From assembly GCA_016282375.1 (NCBI GenBank), contig JAEEKI010000003.1:1-52047 (forward strand): 52,047 nt of DNA, given 5' to 3'. Shown piece by piece: positions 43,026 through 51,841 of this stretch (positions within the stretch are counted from its first letter, which is position 1; each line of letters begins with the position of its first letter). The notes beneath the pieces were generated by a model, which searched no databases, was not told where the DNA came from, and saw only the letters and a program-made list of their open reading frames with translations. The position numbers and the translations under genes are program-made. This DNA is from Caryophanales bacterium. Its GTDB lineage: Bacteria; Bacillota_I; Bacilli_A; RF39; UBA660.

Positions 43026-44105
43026 TTATTCTTGTACAGTACACATGGTCAAAGTTACATTTATGGACGTTAATAAGTCATTTATTTCCTTATTACTTGA
43101 AGGAGTACTGTAGAAGGTGCCATCCTCCGTTTCAATAGTATAAATTGAGTAGTTTGCTTCATTTTCATAGTTATCTAAGTTAGCAATTAATTGGTTCATA
43201 TCCACTTTATATTTACCTGTTTTAGGAGTTAATGGTTTATCTTCTGAAGTGAAAGTATAGTAATATTCATAAGTATTATCACTATATAGATATAATACTG
43301 GAGTAGGGCAATTAATACCATCGTAAGTAATAGTAAATTCTAATCTAGGAACTTTACCATATTCAGCTAAATAACTTTCTTTATTTTCCACAATGCTTTT
43401 AAAGATTAATTGTTCATTTTTAAGTAGTGTAGAGTATTTATAAATAGCGTTATCACCAGCTTTGTCTGTTTCTTTTATGGCATATTCAGTTAGAATATCA
43501 ATACTTTTTTGAGAAAAACTTAATGGATAAGTATCGATTTTGGTAATATCATAATCATCATTAATATAAAGTTTTTTTATTAAAACGGAACCGTCTTCTT
43601 TAAAATAAATTCCATAAGTTGTTTTATCATTTAAATCATATTTAATAAGGTAGCGATATTCTTCCACATTGGCTTCGAAAAAGTATTCACCATAGGTAAT
43701 ACCTTCAACTATTTCTCTAGTATGTTTGTCGAGATTGATTTGTGATACTTCTGCACCATTTTGAAAGTTTTCAGTTAAGAACTTTTTTAATTTTGTATAA
43801 TTTTCTTCAGAATACATAAATGTTTCTTCTTTAGTAGAAGGTTCACAATCTAAGGCACTGCAAAAGTTGGTAGTTTTAATTATTATTTTTCGATCAGCAA
43901 CCTTTATTTCGCTTTTTGAACCAGGAATGTAATTATCATGGTAAGTTATAACGAATGAAAAATTATCATCTAGTATTGGGTTAAGTTTGTTAAAATAACC
44001 ATAAAGAGTAATTCCTAAGATTCCTAAGATAGCGGCTATTACAATAATAGTTATTATTTTGCCGTTAACGACCTTTTTTGGGGTATTTATAGTTTCATTA
44101 TACAT
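43026..44105 (-). CDS. Hypothetical membrane-anchored protein
   Basis: The 359-residue protein has a short cytosolic N-terminus, one membrane helix (about 18-38) and an extracellular domain of alternating strands and helices; a FCSALDC pair near residue 80 and a Cys near the C-terminus may form disulfides. A family is not recognised. A GAGAGGAAG ribosome site precedes the ATG at 44105; a 24-residue longer frame has no ribosome site and runs into the divergent promoter region. Confidence 0.65.
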   Translation of the reverse strand: MYNETINTPKKVVNGKIITIIVIAAILGILGITLYGYFNKLNPILDDNFSFVITYHDNYIPGSKSEIKVADRKIIIKTTNFCSALDCEPSTKEETFMYSEENYTKLKKFLTENFQNGAEVSQINLDKHTREIVEGITYGEYFFEANVEEYRYLIKYDLNDKTTYGIYFKEDGSVLIKKLYINDDYDITKIDTYPLSFSQKSIDILTEYAIKETDKAGDNAIYKYSTLLKNEQLIFKSIVENKESYLAEYGKVPRLEFTITYDGINCPTPVLYLYSDNTYEYYYTFTSEDKPLTPKTGKYKVDMNQLIANLDNYENEANYSIYTIETEDGTFYSTPSSNKEINDLLTSINVTLTMCTVQE

Positions 44106-44170
44106 AAAAATACTTCCTCTCACTATTAGAGTAACACATTTTTGGCGTGTTATATTAAAATTATAGTGTA

Positions 44171-44199
44171 TTGACATATTATATTTGTCAATATATATT
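44171..44199 (+). promoter_or_regulatory. Promoter of the ITPase-like gene with embedded inverted repeat
   Basis: TTGACA (perfect), 17 bases, TATATT. The -35 hexamer and the TGTCAA at 44186-44191 form an inverted repeat with a nine-base centre, which could be an operator inside the spacer. Confidence 0.6.
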
Positions 44200-44226
44200 G
44201 TGATATAATATATGATGGTGGTAAAA

Positions 44227-44805
44227 ATGAGGACTGTTTTGATAGCAACAACAAATAAAGATAAGTTCAGGGTTGTAGCTAATATTTTTAAAAAGACGCT
44301 TTTTCCTGAAGATAAATATGAAATAATTTGTCAGACTGATGATATGAATATTCATGAAGAATGGGAAATAGGTAATAATATTGCTAGAGCTAGGACTAAA
44401 GCTATAAATGCTTTTAATTCTTTAAAAAAGTATAACTATGATTATATAGTTGGTTTAGATGATGCCTTAGTTGTCAAGGGTCGTGTTGAACCAAATGTCA
44501 AAATGTATGTGGAAAAAATATTGTATGAGAATTATTTAGCTGAAGGCGAAGAGTACGCTTTTAATCGTGCATACTGTATTGTTGATAAGAACAAAAAAAT
44601 ATATGAAATATCTATAGATATTCCAGTAATTTATTATTCTCTAAAAGAAGATATTGTATTAGAAGATCATACATATCCTTTATCTAATGTTTCATATCCT
44701 ATTGGTTATAACAAACCGTTAGCAAAATTAAGTCCTGAAGAGGAAACTAACTACTATCTACATTATGTTAAAGATGGATTGATGAGATTAGGAATTCCAG
44801 AATAA
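44227..44805 (+). CDS. Ham1/RdgB-like non-canonical purine NTP pyrophosphatase, divergent
   Basis: The 192-residue protein begins RTVLIATTNKDKFRVVANIF (the TxNxxK motif of ITPases), and has NNIARARTKAINAF and DYIVGLDDALVV, where the Asp pair matches the catalytic/metal region SDDSGL, here degenerate. The family hydrolyses ITP, dITP and XTP. The unusual middle region makes substrate doubtful. GGTGG lies before the ATG at 44227; the five-residue extension starts on the ribosome site. Confidence 0.7.
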   Translation: MRTVLIATTNKDKFRVVANIFKKTLFPEDKYEIICQTDDMNIHEEWEIGNNIARARTKAINAFNSLKKYNYDYIVGLDDALVVKGRVEPNVKMYVEKILYENYLAEGEEYAFNRAYCIVDKNKKIYEISIDIPVIYYSLKEDIVLEDHTYPLSNVSYPIGYNKPLAKLSPEEETNYYLHYVKDGLMRLGIPE

Positions 44806-44862
44806 AGAGAACTCAACCGATAGTTTAGTAGTATAAACTTTCCTTTTATTTAGGTTCTTTTT
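44804..44862 (+). terminator. Terminator after the ITPase-like gene
   Basis: AGAAC pairs with GTTCT; an inner AGTTTA/TAAACT hairpin lies in the loop; five T follow. Confidence 0.55.
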
Positions 44863-44897
44863 GAAAATGATATAATTTATACTGTGTGAGGTGAATT

Positions 44898-45152
44898 ATG
44901 GGTAACAGCTTAATAGTAATTAGTGCCGTTTGGTGTCCATCTTGTTTATTACTGAAAAAGCACTTAAAAAAATTGAAAGAAGAATTCAATTTAGAATTTG
45001 AAATGTATGATTATGATTTAGATGAAGAAGAAGTTCAAAAGTATAATGTTGGTGATAAATTACCAGTGATGATATATGGTGATAACCGATTAATTGGAGA
45101 AAAATCTTACGAAGAAATTGTGGCCTTTTTAAAGGAGTGTAAAATAGTATGA
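44898..45152 (+). CDS. Thioredoxin/glutaredoxin-like protein with CPSC
   Basis: The 84-residue protein has a thioredoxin fold: SLIVISAVWCPSCLLLKKHLKKL with redox-active CPSC (13-16), then a strand, KLPVMIYGDNRLIGEKSYEEI with the cis-Pro, and a C-terminal helix. No signal peptide, so it is cytosolic. It may reduce the DsbD-like membrane protein, whose gene overlaps by four bases. No SelB or FAD domain. Confidence 0.85.
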   Translation: MGNSLIVISAVWCPSCLLLKKHLKKLKEEFNLEFEMYDYDLDEEEVQKYNVGDKLPVMIYGDNRLIGEKSYEEIVAFLKECKIV

Positions 45153-46315
45153 AAAAAGTTTTATTGTTCCTTTTATTTATCCTTATTCCATTTAATTGTT
45201 TTGCCATTACTGATTCATATACAGATATAGTATCTAAGTATACAAATGAAAAAATAGAAAAAAAGAAGATTAATTTATATCTTTTTCATGGGGCCGAGTG
45301 TCCACATTGTGCGGATGAAAAACAATGGTTGAAAATTATTGAATATAAGTATAAAAATAAATTAAATGTCTATTATTATGAAGTATGGCATAATAAAGAT
45401 AATGATAAAATCTTAACTCAGCTTAAGGAAGAATTGGGCGTCGCTGGTGATTCGGTTCCTTTTACAGTAGTGGGTGATAAATATTTTTATGGTTATTCAG
45501 AAACTATTGGTTCACAAATTGAAAATGCTATTAAGGAATATTTAGAAATTAATAGTGATCCTAATGAAATAAAAATTCCAATATTAGGATATGTCAATAT
45601 GAAAGATGTATCTATTCCTCTTGTGGCAGTTGTACTTGGTTTTATTGATGGATTTAATCCATGTGCAATGTGGATTTTATTATTCTTAATTAATTTGTTA
45701 ATTGGCGTCGAAAATAAGAGACGGGCGTGGTTACTTGGGTTAACTTTTTTATTTATTTCCGGTTTTGTTTATTTCTTATCCATGCTTGGTATGAATTTCG
45801 TTTTAGGAATTGCTACGATTAAATGGATGAAAATTGCCATTGCAGTCTTTATTTTAATTGCTGGTATTTTAAATCTACGCAAGTATTTAAAAATACGTAA
45901 AGAAGCTGCAGGATGTACAGTAGTTGATGATAAAAAACGTAAAAAATTAATTACTAAAATGCGTAATATTATTAAGAGTAAATCTTTTGTGTTAGCGTTA
46001 ATTGGTATTAGTGGGTTAGCAATTACGGTTAATTTAATTGAAATGGCATGTTCTTTAGGCTTTCCATTAATATTTAATGAGTTACTAACGGTTAATAAGG
46101 TCGTTGGAGTAACAAGAATAATTTATCTATTAATATATGTATTCTTTTATATGATAGATGATATGGTTGTTTTCGGTATATCAATGTTTACTTTAGAGGC
46201 AACCGGAATTACCAATAAGTATAATAAACTATGTACTTTAGTAAGTGCGATTATCATGATTATAATGGGTATTTTATTAATCGTTAAACCTGAATGGTTA
46301 ATGTTTAATTTTTAG
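45149..46315 (+). CDS. Exported thioredoxin domain fused to a DsbD/CcdA-like membrane domain
   Basis: The 388-residue protein has a signal peptide (1-19), an extracytoplasmic thioredoxin-like domain with ECPHC (~50-54) and a GDSVPFTVVG cis-Pro loop. From about residue 155 there are six membrane helices with Cys in GFNPCAMWIL and in NLIEMACSLGFPLIF, at positions equivalent to the two membrane Cys of DsbD. It probably passes electrons from the cytosol across the membrane to reduce exported disulfides. Co-translation with the small thioredoxin and with the cysteine desulfurase nine bases downstream fits a thiol-handling operon. Confidence 0.85.
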   Translation: MKKVLLFLLFILIPFNCFAITDSYTDIVSKYTNEKIEKKKINLYLFHGAECPHCADEKQWLKIIEYKYKNKLNVYYYEVWHNKDNDKILTQLKEELGVAGDSVPFTVVGDKYFYGYSETIGSQIENAIKEYLEINSDPNEIKIPILGYVNMKDVSIPLVAVVLGFIDGFNPCAMWILLFLINLLIGVENKRRAWLLGLTFLFISGFVYFLSMLGMNFVLGIATIKWMKIAIAVFILIAGILNLRKYLKIRKEAAGCTVVDDKKRKKLITKMRNIIKSKSFVLALIGISGLAITVNLIEMACSLGFPLIFNELLTVNKVVGVTRIIYLLIYVFFYMIDDMVVFGISMFTLEATGITNKYNKLCTLVSAIIMIIMGILLIVKPEWLMFNF

Positions 46316-46324
46316 GAGGTAAAA

Positions 46325-47440
46325 ATGATTTATTTAGATTATGCTGCGAACACGCCGGTTGATGAAGAAGTATTAGATTCTTATGTTGAAGCGACGAGAA
46401 AGTATATTGCTAATCCTAATAGTTCACATCCTTTGGGAGTGCAAGCAAAAGAGGTTATAGATACAGTATCAGAAAAAATAGCAAATTATTTTCATACTAA
46501 TAAAGAAAGTGTTATTTATACTAGTGGAGCAAGTGAATCAAATAATTTAGTTATTAAAGGTATAGCAGAAATTAAAAAAAATATAGGAAATAGGATTATT
46601 ATCTCGGCAGTAGAACATTCAAGTATAGTTGCACCATGTAATTATTTAGCAGCACAGGGTTATGATGTCAGTGTTATACCTTTAACAAAAGAGGGAAAAA
46701 TTGATTTAAAAGTTTTAAAACAAGAAATAAATGATAAAACTATTTTGGTAAGTATTTGTTCTGTTGATTCGGAATTAGGTACCGTTCAACCAATTAATGA
46801 AATAAGTAAAATAGTTAAGGATTATCCAAATGTTACTTTTCATACTGATGCTACTCAAGCTATTGGCAAAACAAATATTGATTTCACAGGTGTTGATTTT
46901 GTAACCTTTGCTCCGCATAAGTTTTTCGGTTTAAATGGCTTTGGTGTATTAATGAATATTCATAACCAAAAAATAACGCCTCTTGTTCACGGGGGAAAAT
47001 CTACAACGATTTTTCGTAGTGGTACGCCAGTAACAGCTAATGTTGTAGCACTACAAAAAGCATTTGAATTAGCAACTGACAGCCTTCAAAAAAGATCTAA
47101 TTATATAAGAGGCCTTAACAATCAACTAAGAGAGGTATTTGAAAAATTAGATTGTGTTCATATTAATAGTCCTAAAGATGCCATTCCTAATACTTTAAAT
47201 ATTAGTCTAATTAATAAAGACACTAAAAGTGTTTTAAAAGAATTAGAAAAAAAAGAAATTTATTTATCTACTACAACAGCTTGTGCATTGGGTAATAGTC
47301 CATCAAAATCAGTATTAGCAATTACTAATGATGAGAATTTAGCATCTAATACAATTCGGATTAGTCTTTCGCATTTAACTAGTGAACATGATATAAACGA
47401 GTTTTTAAAAATATTTCAAGATATTATTAATAAGCAATAA
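46325..47440 (+). CDS. Cysteine desulfurase (NifS/IscS-like)
   Basis: The 371-residue PLP enzyme takes sulfur from cysteine for Fe-S clusters or tRNA thiolation. It has YLDYAANTPV at the start, TSGASESNN, HTDATQAIGK, the PLP Lys199 in FAPHKFFG and the active-site Cys320 in STTTACALGN, on a short loop as in NifS/group II enzymes. TTAGGAGG precedes the ATG. It is the last gene of the thioredoxin operon; no IscU or SUF gene is adjacent. Confidence 0.93.
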   Translation: MIYLDYAANTPVDEEVLDSYVEATRKYIANPNSSHPLGVQAKEVIDTVSEKIANYFHTNKESVIYTSGASESNNLVIKGIAEIKKNIGNRIIISAVEHSSIVAPCNYLAAQGYDVSVIPLTKEGKIDLKVLKQEINDKTILVSICSVDSELGTVQPINEISKIVKDYPNVTFHTDATQAIGKTNIDFTGVDFVTFAPHKFFGLNGFGVLMNIHNQKITPLVHGGKSTTIFRSGTPVTANVVALQKAFELATDSLQKRSNYIRGLNNQLREVFEKLDCVHINSPKDAIPNTLNISLINKDTKSVLKELEKKEIYLSTTTACALGNSPSKSVLAITNDENLASNTIRISLSHLTSEHDINEFLKIFQDIINKQ

Positions 47441-47476
47441 AAAAAGAGGCATATAGATAATTGCCTCTTTTTTTTT
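47438..47476. terminator. Bidirectional terminator between convergent genes
   Basis: AAAAAGAGGCA/TGCCTCTTTTT stem, T-run on both strands. Confidence 0.85.
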
Positions 47477-47482
47477 AAAGAA

Positions 47483-48124
47483 TTATTTTTGTTCTTTTAG
47501 AACATGTTTATAGAATAATCCAGCAAGAATTGCACCAATTACGGGAGCAACTATAAAAATCCAAACATTGCATAAAGCACTACCGCCTTGAAGGACAGCT
47601 GGTGCTAGACTACGTGCTGGATTAACACTTGTTCCTGTAAATGGTAAACCAAATAAATGAACAAGTGTAAGTGTAAGACCAATTACAATTCCTGTAACGT
47701 GGCCGTTTTCTTTTTTGTCAGTTACCCCTAAGATAGTTGTTGTAAAAATAAATGTTAAAATAATTTCCACAACTAAAGCAATAACTATTGTCGTGTCACC
47801 AACAAGATTATTTGCTCCTAATGCTGTAAAGCCATTTAATGCTAAAGCAAGTAATAAAGAACCAATAAAGGCCCCAACTACTTGAGCAATAATGTAGCGG
47901 ATACATTCTTTGGTTTCCATTTTTCCCGCAACTGTTAAGGCTATTGATACAGCAGGATTAATATGGCAACCAGATACATTACCAATACTATAAGCTGCTG
48001 CAACAATTACAAGACCAAAGGCCAGTGAAGTTGCTACTAAATTAACTCCTGATGTTACAGCTACACCGCAAGCAATTAGCGTTAAAAGCATTGTTCCTAC
48101 ACATTCAGCAATATACTTTCTCAT
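47483..48124 (-). CDS. Aquaporin (MIP family)
   Basis: The 213-residue protein has six hydrophobic helices and the two half-helix NPA motifs, SGCHINPAVSIAL and GTSVNPARSLAP. A His two residues before the first NPA and GTSVNPARS suit a water-selective channel (AqpZ type) more than a glycerol facilitator. AAGGAGGTG lies six bases before the ATG at 48124; a seven-residue extension has no ribosome site. Confidence 0.92.
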   Translation of the reverse strand: MRKYIAECVGTMLLTLIACGVAVTSGVNLVATSLAFGLVIVAAAYSIGNVSGCHINPAVSIALTVAGKMETKECIRYIIAQVVGAFIGSLLLALALNGFTALGANNLVGDTTIVIALVVEIILTFIFTTTILGVTDKKENGHVTGIVIGLTLTLVHLFGLPFTGTSVNPARSLAPAVLQGGSALCNVWIFIVAPVIGAILAGLFYKHVLKEQK

Positions 48125-48231
48125 TCTACACCTCCTTACTTTCATTATATAATAAATATAACGTACTTGCTAGTTAAAAAGGTTTACATTCTGTTTTTTA
48201 CGGTAACAATTGTTTCTACAAGATGCTATAT

Positions 48232-49113
48232 TTAAATACCTAATTCTTTTAGGTGTTCTTTAATTAGTTCGTAAAATGTATATTGATTTCCATAGGGAAT
48301 AATGTCTTGTAAATTTCCAATACCATTTTCCTTTAAGAAAGCCAGAATATTTAGAGATGAAAAAATGGCATAAATTCTTATTCTTATTAAATCCTCTTTA
48401 CTAGGTTTTAGTTTTTTTATAAATAAGTCATATATTTTAGTTTTATATATTTGAGCAACAGCATCGCCATATCCCATTAAAATTGGTCCACTTATAAGTT
48501 CTCCAGGATCTATAAAAACAACTTCACCATTTTCAGTAATCATGATGTTTTTAGCATTGGTATCAATAGGAACTAAACTATTATCACTAGTAATTAAATG
48601 ATTATATTTAGCGTATATCTTTGTAAAGGCGTTATTCAATATATCATATTCTTTTAAGATGTCTTGCGTAGATTCCTGTCTTTGCATAATAAATTTATTA
48701 AATGAATTACTAGTCCCTTTCATGTTTTCATCTAGTAATCCATAACCATCTATTTTTTTATTACCGATTGTTTCATAGAAAGTAATAATACTATTTACTA
48801 TTTTTTCTTTATAAATATTTAATTCCTTTTGACTAAGTTCATCAAGTGTTTTTCCTTTAATTTCCTTAAATATAGCATATTTAGGATTATCTGAAAATAC
48901 AACTAATTGTTTAAGATATTTATGGTCTAATAAATCGTAGATGATTAATTCATGATCGATATGAATAGACTTTTTTAAATAAAATTTGGCATAAAGTGTT
49001 TGCTCATCTTGTGTAATCACTTTAAAAACATAATTATTAGTTTTACTAATTAATTCAATAGTTTTAACATTATTATTAAGCGCTTTTTTAATTTCATTAA
49101 TATATTTTTCCAT
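48232..49113 (-). CDS. Aminoglycoside-phosphotransferase-like kinase
   Basis: The 293-residue protein has a kinase-like fold: TLYAKFYLKKS supplies the ATP-binding Lys, LVPIDTNAKNIMITENGEVVFIDPGE contains the catalytic-loop Asp...Asn and the IDPG equivalent of DFG. The usual HGD is replaced by PID. Small-molecule phosphotransferases (APH, choline, homoserine kinase-like) share this layout; the substrate is unknown. The ribosome site is weak. Confidence 0.7.
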   Translation of the reverse strand: MEKYINEIKKALNNNVKTIELISKTNNYVFKVITQDEQTLYAKFYLKKSIHIDHELIIYDLLDHKYLKQLVVFSDNPKYAIFKEIKGKTLDELSQKELNIYKEKIVNSIITFYETIGNKKIDGYGLLDENMKGTSNSFNKFIMQRQESTQDILKEYDILNNAFTKIYAKYNHLITSDNSLVPIDTNAKNIMITENGEVVFIDPGELISGPILMGYGDAVAQIYKTKIYDLFIKKLKPSKEDLIRIRIYAIFSSLNILAFLKENGIGNLQDIIPYGNQYTFYELIKEHLKELGI

Positions 49114-49140
49114 CCCAATAATTATAACATGAAAATAGAG

Positions 49141-49169
49141 TTGATTAATATAAATAATAGTAGTACAAT
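49141..49169 (+). promoter_or_regulatory. Promoter of the second SAM riboswitch
   Basis: TTGATT, 17 bases, TACAAT, ending ten bases before the aptamer. Confidence 0.7.
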
Positions 49170-49178
49170 TATATTGTC

Positions 49179-49263
49179 ATCTTATATAGAGTGATGGAGG
49201 GACTAGCCCTGTGAAATCACACCAACCTATTTGATTAGGTGGTAAAGCTAGATCAATAAGATA
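49179..49263 (+). promoter_or_regulatory. SAM-I (S-box) riboswitch aptamer upstream of a metK remnant
   Basis: P1 ATCTTAT/ATAAGAT, P2 GTGAT/ATCAC around GGAGGGACTAGCCC, P3 ACCAACCTA/TTAGGTGGT and AAAGCTAG give the SAM-I core, nearly identical in its conserved parts to the minus-strand copy at 14320. When SAM is bound, transcription would stop at the adjoining terminator. The gene it controlled is now a short metK-like remnant. Confidence 0.93.
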
Positions 49264-49268
49264 ACTTA

Positions 49269-49298
49269 AAGACTTAAGAGCTATCTTGGGTCTTTTTT
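49269..49298 (+). terminator. Riboswitch terminator
   Basis: AAGACTTAAGA pairs with TCTTGGGTCTT (two G-T pairs) around GCTA, followed by a seven-T run. Confidence 0.85.
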
Positions 49299-49311
49299 TA
49301 TTTTTCTAGGG

Positions 49312-49490
49312 ATGACAAGAATGAGAAACAAATGATAGAAAAAGTAAATCCAGGTCATCCAGACAAAATTGCTGATCGAATTGCGGGGGCAATAGTTGAT
49401 TTGGCGTATACTAAAATAGTAGAAATTGCAAGGGATTACATTAATAGTATTGGTGGTTTTGAAAAACTTGCTGAATGGGGATTATATTAA
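49312..49490 (+). pseudogene. Remnant of an S-adenosylmethionine synthetase (metK-like) gene
   Basis: ATG at 49312 opens MTRMRNK and then hits TGA. In another frame MIEKVNPGHPDKIADRIAGA follows with the GHPDKI-x-D motif of methionine adenosyltransferases, but after about 28 residues it jumps to IVEIARDYINSIGGFEKLAEWGLY and a stop, 52 residues in all against about 390 for an intact enzyme. This indicates a frameshift plus a large internal deletion. The identity of the last 24 residues is uncertain. The SAM riboswitch directly upstream supports the metK call. Confidence 0.75.
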
Positions 49491-49522
49491 GTAACTATGA
49501 TATAATTAATAAGAGGTGCTTT

Positions 49523-50287
49523 ATGGATAGTATTTTATATGATTCAATCTTTAAAAGAAAATCATTTCATTTATTTAGAAATATTGGTAATGAAAAAATA
49601 TCTAAGGAAGAATTGAATGATTTATTGTCATACATTGATAAATTAAAACCCTTAGTAGATAATGTTAAATATAAGATTATTGTTCAAAAAGATACATCAT
49701 TTGTAAGGGGTGGAGAATATTCTATTTTATTCTATTCTGAAAAAAAGGATAATTATCTTCAAAATATTGGTTATATAGGTGAACAGCTAGATTTATATTT
49801 AGTTTCTAAGAATATTGGTACCTTATGGTTTGGAATTGGAAGACCAAAAGAGAACAAAATTGATGGATTAGATTATGTAATAATGATTCAAATTGCTAAA
49901 GTAGATTCGCCAAATAAATTTCGAAAAGATATGTATAAGAGTAAAAGAAAATCTATTGAAGAAATATGGAATGGAGAAAAATATTTAGAAATTGCTAATA
50001 TAGTTAGATTTGCTCCAAGTGCATGTAATACACAACCATGGAAAGTAATTGAAAAAGATAATGATTTAGAAGTCTATAGATATCGCAAAAAAGGTAAAAG
50101 AGGAATTATGCCTAAGAATTTAGTTATTTACTATAATCAGATTGATATTGGTATTTTTCTATGCTTTTTAGAATTATGTTTTGAACATAATAGAATAGAT
50201 TATACTAGAGAATTATTTGTAGAAAAAAACTCCGAATTAGAAAATAATCTAGCAGCCATATATAAAATAAAAAACACTAACAATTAA
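49523..50287 (+). CDS. Nitroreductase-family protein (putative TM nitroreductase type)
   Basis: The 254-residue protein has two nitroreductase-like halves: SIFKRKSFHLFRNI near the start, GYIGEQLDLYLVSKNIGTLWFGIGRP in the middle and a second FAPSACNTQPWKVIEK near residue 175, as in Nitroreductase_2 (PF14512) FMN-binding proteins. The substrate is unknown. AGAGGTG lies before the ATG at 49523; the longer frame overlaps the metK remnant and lacks a ribosome site. Confidence 0.82.
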   Translation: MDSILYDSIFKRKSFHLFRNIGNEKISKEELNDLLSYIDKLKPLVDNVKYKIIVQKDTSFVRGGEYSILFYSEKKDNYLQNIGYIGEQLDLYLVSKNIGTLWFGIGRPKENKIDGLDYVIMIQIAKVDSPNKFRKDMYKSKRKSIEEIWNGEKYLEIANIVRFAPSACNTQPWKVIEKDNDLEVYRYRKKGKRGIMPKNLVIYYNQIDIGIFLCFLELCFEHNRIDYTRELFVEKNSELENNLAAIYKIKNTNN

Positions 50288-50300
50288 GTTAGTGTTTTAA
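50271..50300 (+). terminator. Terminator after the nitroreductase gene
   Basis: AAAACACTAAC/GTTAGTGTTTT perfect stem with a six-base loop. Confidence 0.75.
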
Positions 50301-50401
50301 TATTCTCATGGCACCGGTAGTAGTCTATTGTGAAACTACTTATATGCTATCAGTTGCTAAATACAATATATCATAAATTGCTAATTTAGTAAATATGACT
50401 A

Positions 50402-51661
50402 CTAAAATTTAAGATTATTTATAGTTCTTGCTATTTTTTCTTTTCTTTGAATTTCTGCTTTTATTTCAGCTTCTTTTCTTCTTTTTTCTTGTTCTCTTAT
50501 TTGTTTTACCTTTTTTGGATATTCTAAATTAGCATTATTTATCCATTGTTTAAAATAATCAATTATGTTTTGAGCATAATCTAAATTTCTAACAGATAGT
50601 TGTACACTTGCATATTCATATTCAAATCTAAAATTATCAACATCAAATCCCATCAATGAACCCCAAGAATTCGTCTTTATACAATCAATCCATAATTGAT
50701 TAATTGGGTGACTTAATTTGAATCTTAGTCTTCCATCATCTTCATCATACTTAACATCTATTAACTTAGGTGGATCAAGAATTAAAATATCTTTTTCTTC
50801 TGATTCTTTAATTTCAATTTCTTTTAATCGTTTAATTTCTTTATTTGTTTTATTTAATTCGATTCTAGAATTAATTTCAAATTGGACAGTTTCTATATCA
50901 TTTGGTCTATCTTCTTTATTCTGCCTAATCATTAATTCAACAACATCATCTAAAAATGAATATTCTGGTGCAACTTCATCAATTTTTTTATAACTTGAAC
51001 CATATGGGACATGTCCAGTGAATAATTCATTTAGTATTAAGCCCAAAGCATATATATCAGCTCTATGATCAACTGTAGCTCCTTTTTCTTTTTGCTCTGG
51101 TGCCGCATATTGAAAATTAGCCATCCTAGAACCAACTTTTGTTTCTACAATTGTATAAAGGTCATCCTTATTAAAATGTGATATACCTAAATCTGCCACA
51201 ACTAAAGTGTTAGAAGATTTATCAAATAATATATTTTCAGGTTTTATATCTCTATGATAATTTTTACTATTATGAAAATATTTAATACCTTCAAGTATTT
51301 GATTAAAATAATTTAATTTTTGATCATTGCTAATTCCTTCTAACATCAAATCTCTTAAATTGGCATCATAAAGTGGCATTACATAGAACATTAATTTCTC
51401 ATTATTCAACTCAAAAACACCATTATCTATAACTTTCATAATATTTTCATGATTAGCTTTTGAACAATAGCCAATTTCATTTTTAAATCTCTTTATACTT
51501 TCTTTATCAATTTTTTTATTTAACAATTTAAGTGCAAATTCATTTCCTTCTTCATCTGTAACTTTATAAACAGTTGAATTTCCACCTTCACCTATAACTT
51601 TAATCTCATCATATTTACTTAAATATGCCGAAGTGAATTGATATTTAATCCTTTTTGCCAT
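50402..51661 (-). CDS. Stand-alone Ser/Thr protein kinase with coiled-coil C-terminus
   Basis: The 419-residue protein has a complete Hanks-type kinase domain: GEGGNSTV loop (24-31), Lys45, HRDIKPEN (136-143), ADLG (156-159) in place of DFG and APE (187-189), with DHRADIYALGLIL. No membrane helix and no PASTA repeats, so it is cytosolic and differs from PrkC/Stk. The region from ~260 holds a charged coiled coil, a beta segment and a basic Glu/Lys-rich tail. GGAGGC precedes the ATG. Soluble kinases with extra domains are often in defence or mobile loci, but no partner is visible here. Confidence 0.88.
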   Translation of the reverse strand: MAKRIKYQFTSAYLSKYDEIKVIGEGGNSTVYKVTDEEGNEFALKLLNKKIDKESIKRFKNEIGYCSKANHENIMKVIDNGVFELNNEKLMFYVMPLYDANLRDLMLEGISNDQKLNYFNQILEGIKYFHNSKNYHRDIKPENILFDKSSNTLVVADLGISHFNKDDLYTIVETKVGSRMANFQYAAPEQKEKGATVDHRADIYALGLILNELFTGHVPYGSSYKKIDEVAPEYSFLDDVVELMIRQNKEDRPNDIETVQFEINSRIELNKTNKEIKRLKEIEIKESEEKDILILDPPKLIDVKYDEDDGRLRFKLSHPINQLWIDCIKTNSWGSLMGFDVDNFRFEYEYASVQLSVRNLDYAQNIIDYFKQWINNANLEYPKKVKQIREQEKRRKEAEIKAEIQRKEKIARTINNLKF

Positions 51662-51841
51662 GTTCTGCCTCCAATAGGCTATTATACCATAATTACAAGT
51701 AGATATTTAATGATTTTAAATCTACTTGAAGATTTATATTATTTTTATTAAAAGTTGCTTAAAACTAATTTAAATAACATTTTATCCATATAGCCCTCAA
51801 GGGGATACCGACAAAGGGGATGCCCTTGAAGGTAATATATT
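51662..51841. other. Gene-free AT-rich stretch upstream of the kinase
   Basis: It holds a TATAAT (minus strand, 51681-51686) that could serve the kinase, though no good -35 is seen. At about 51793-51836 an imperfect CCTCAAGGG/CCCTTGAAGG inverted repeat lies in a locally GC-richer patch. No ORF of credible length. Confidence 0.5.
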
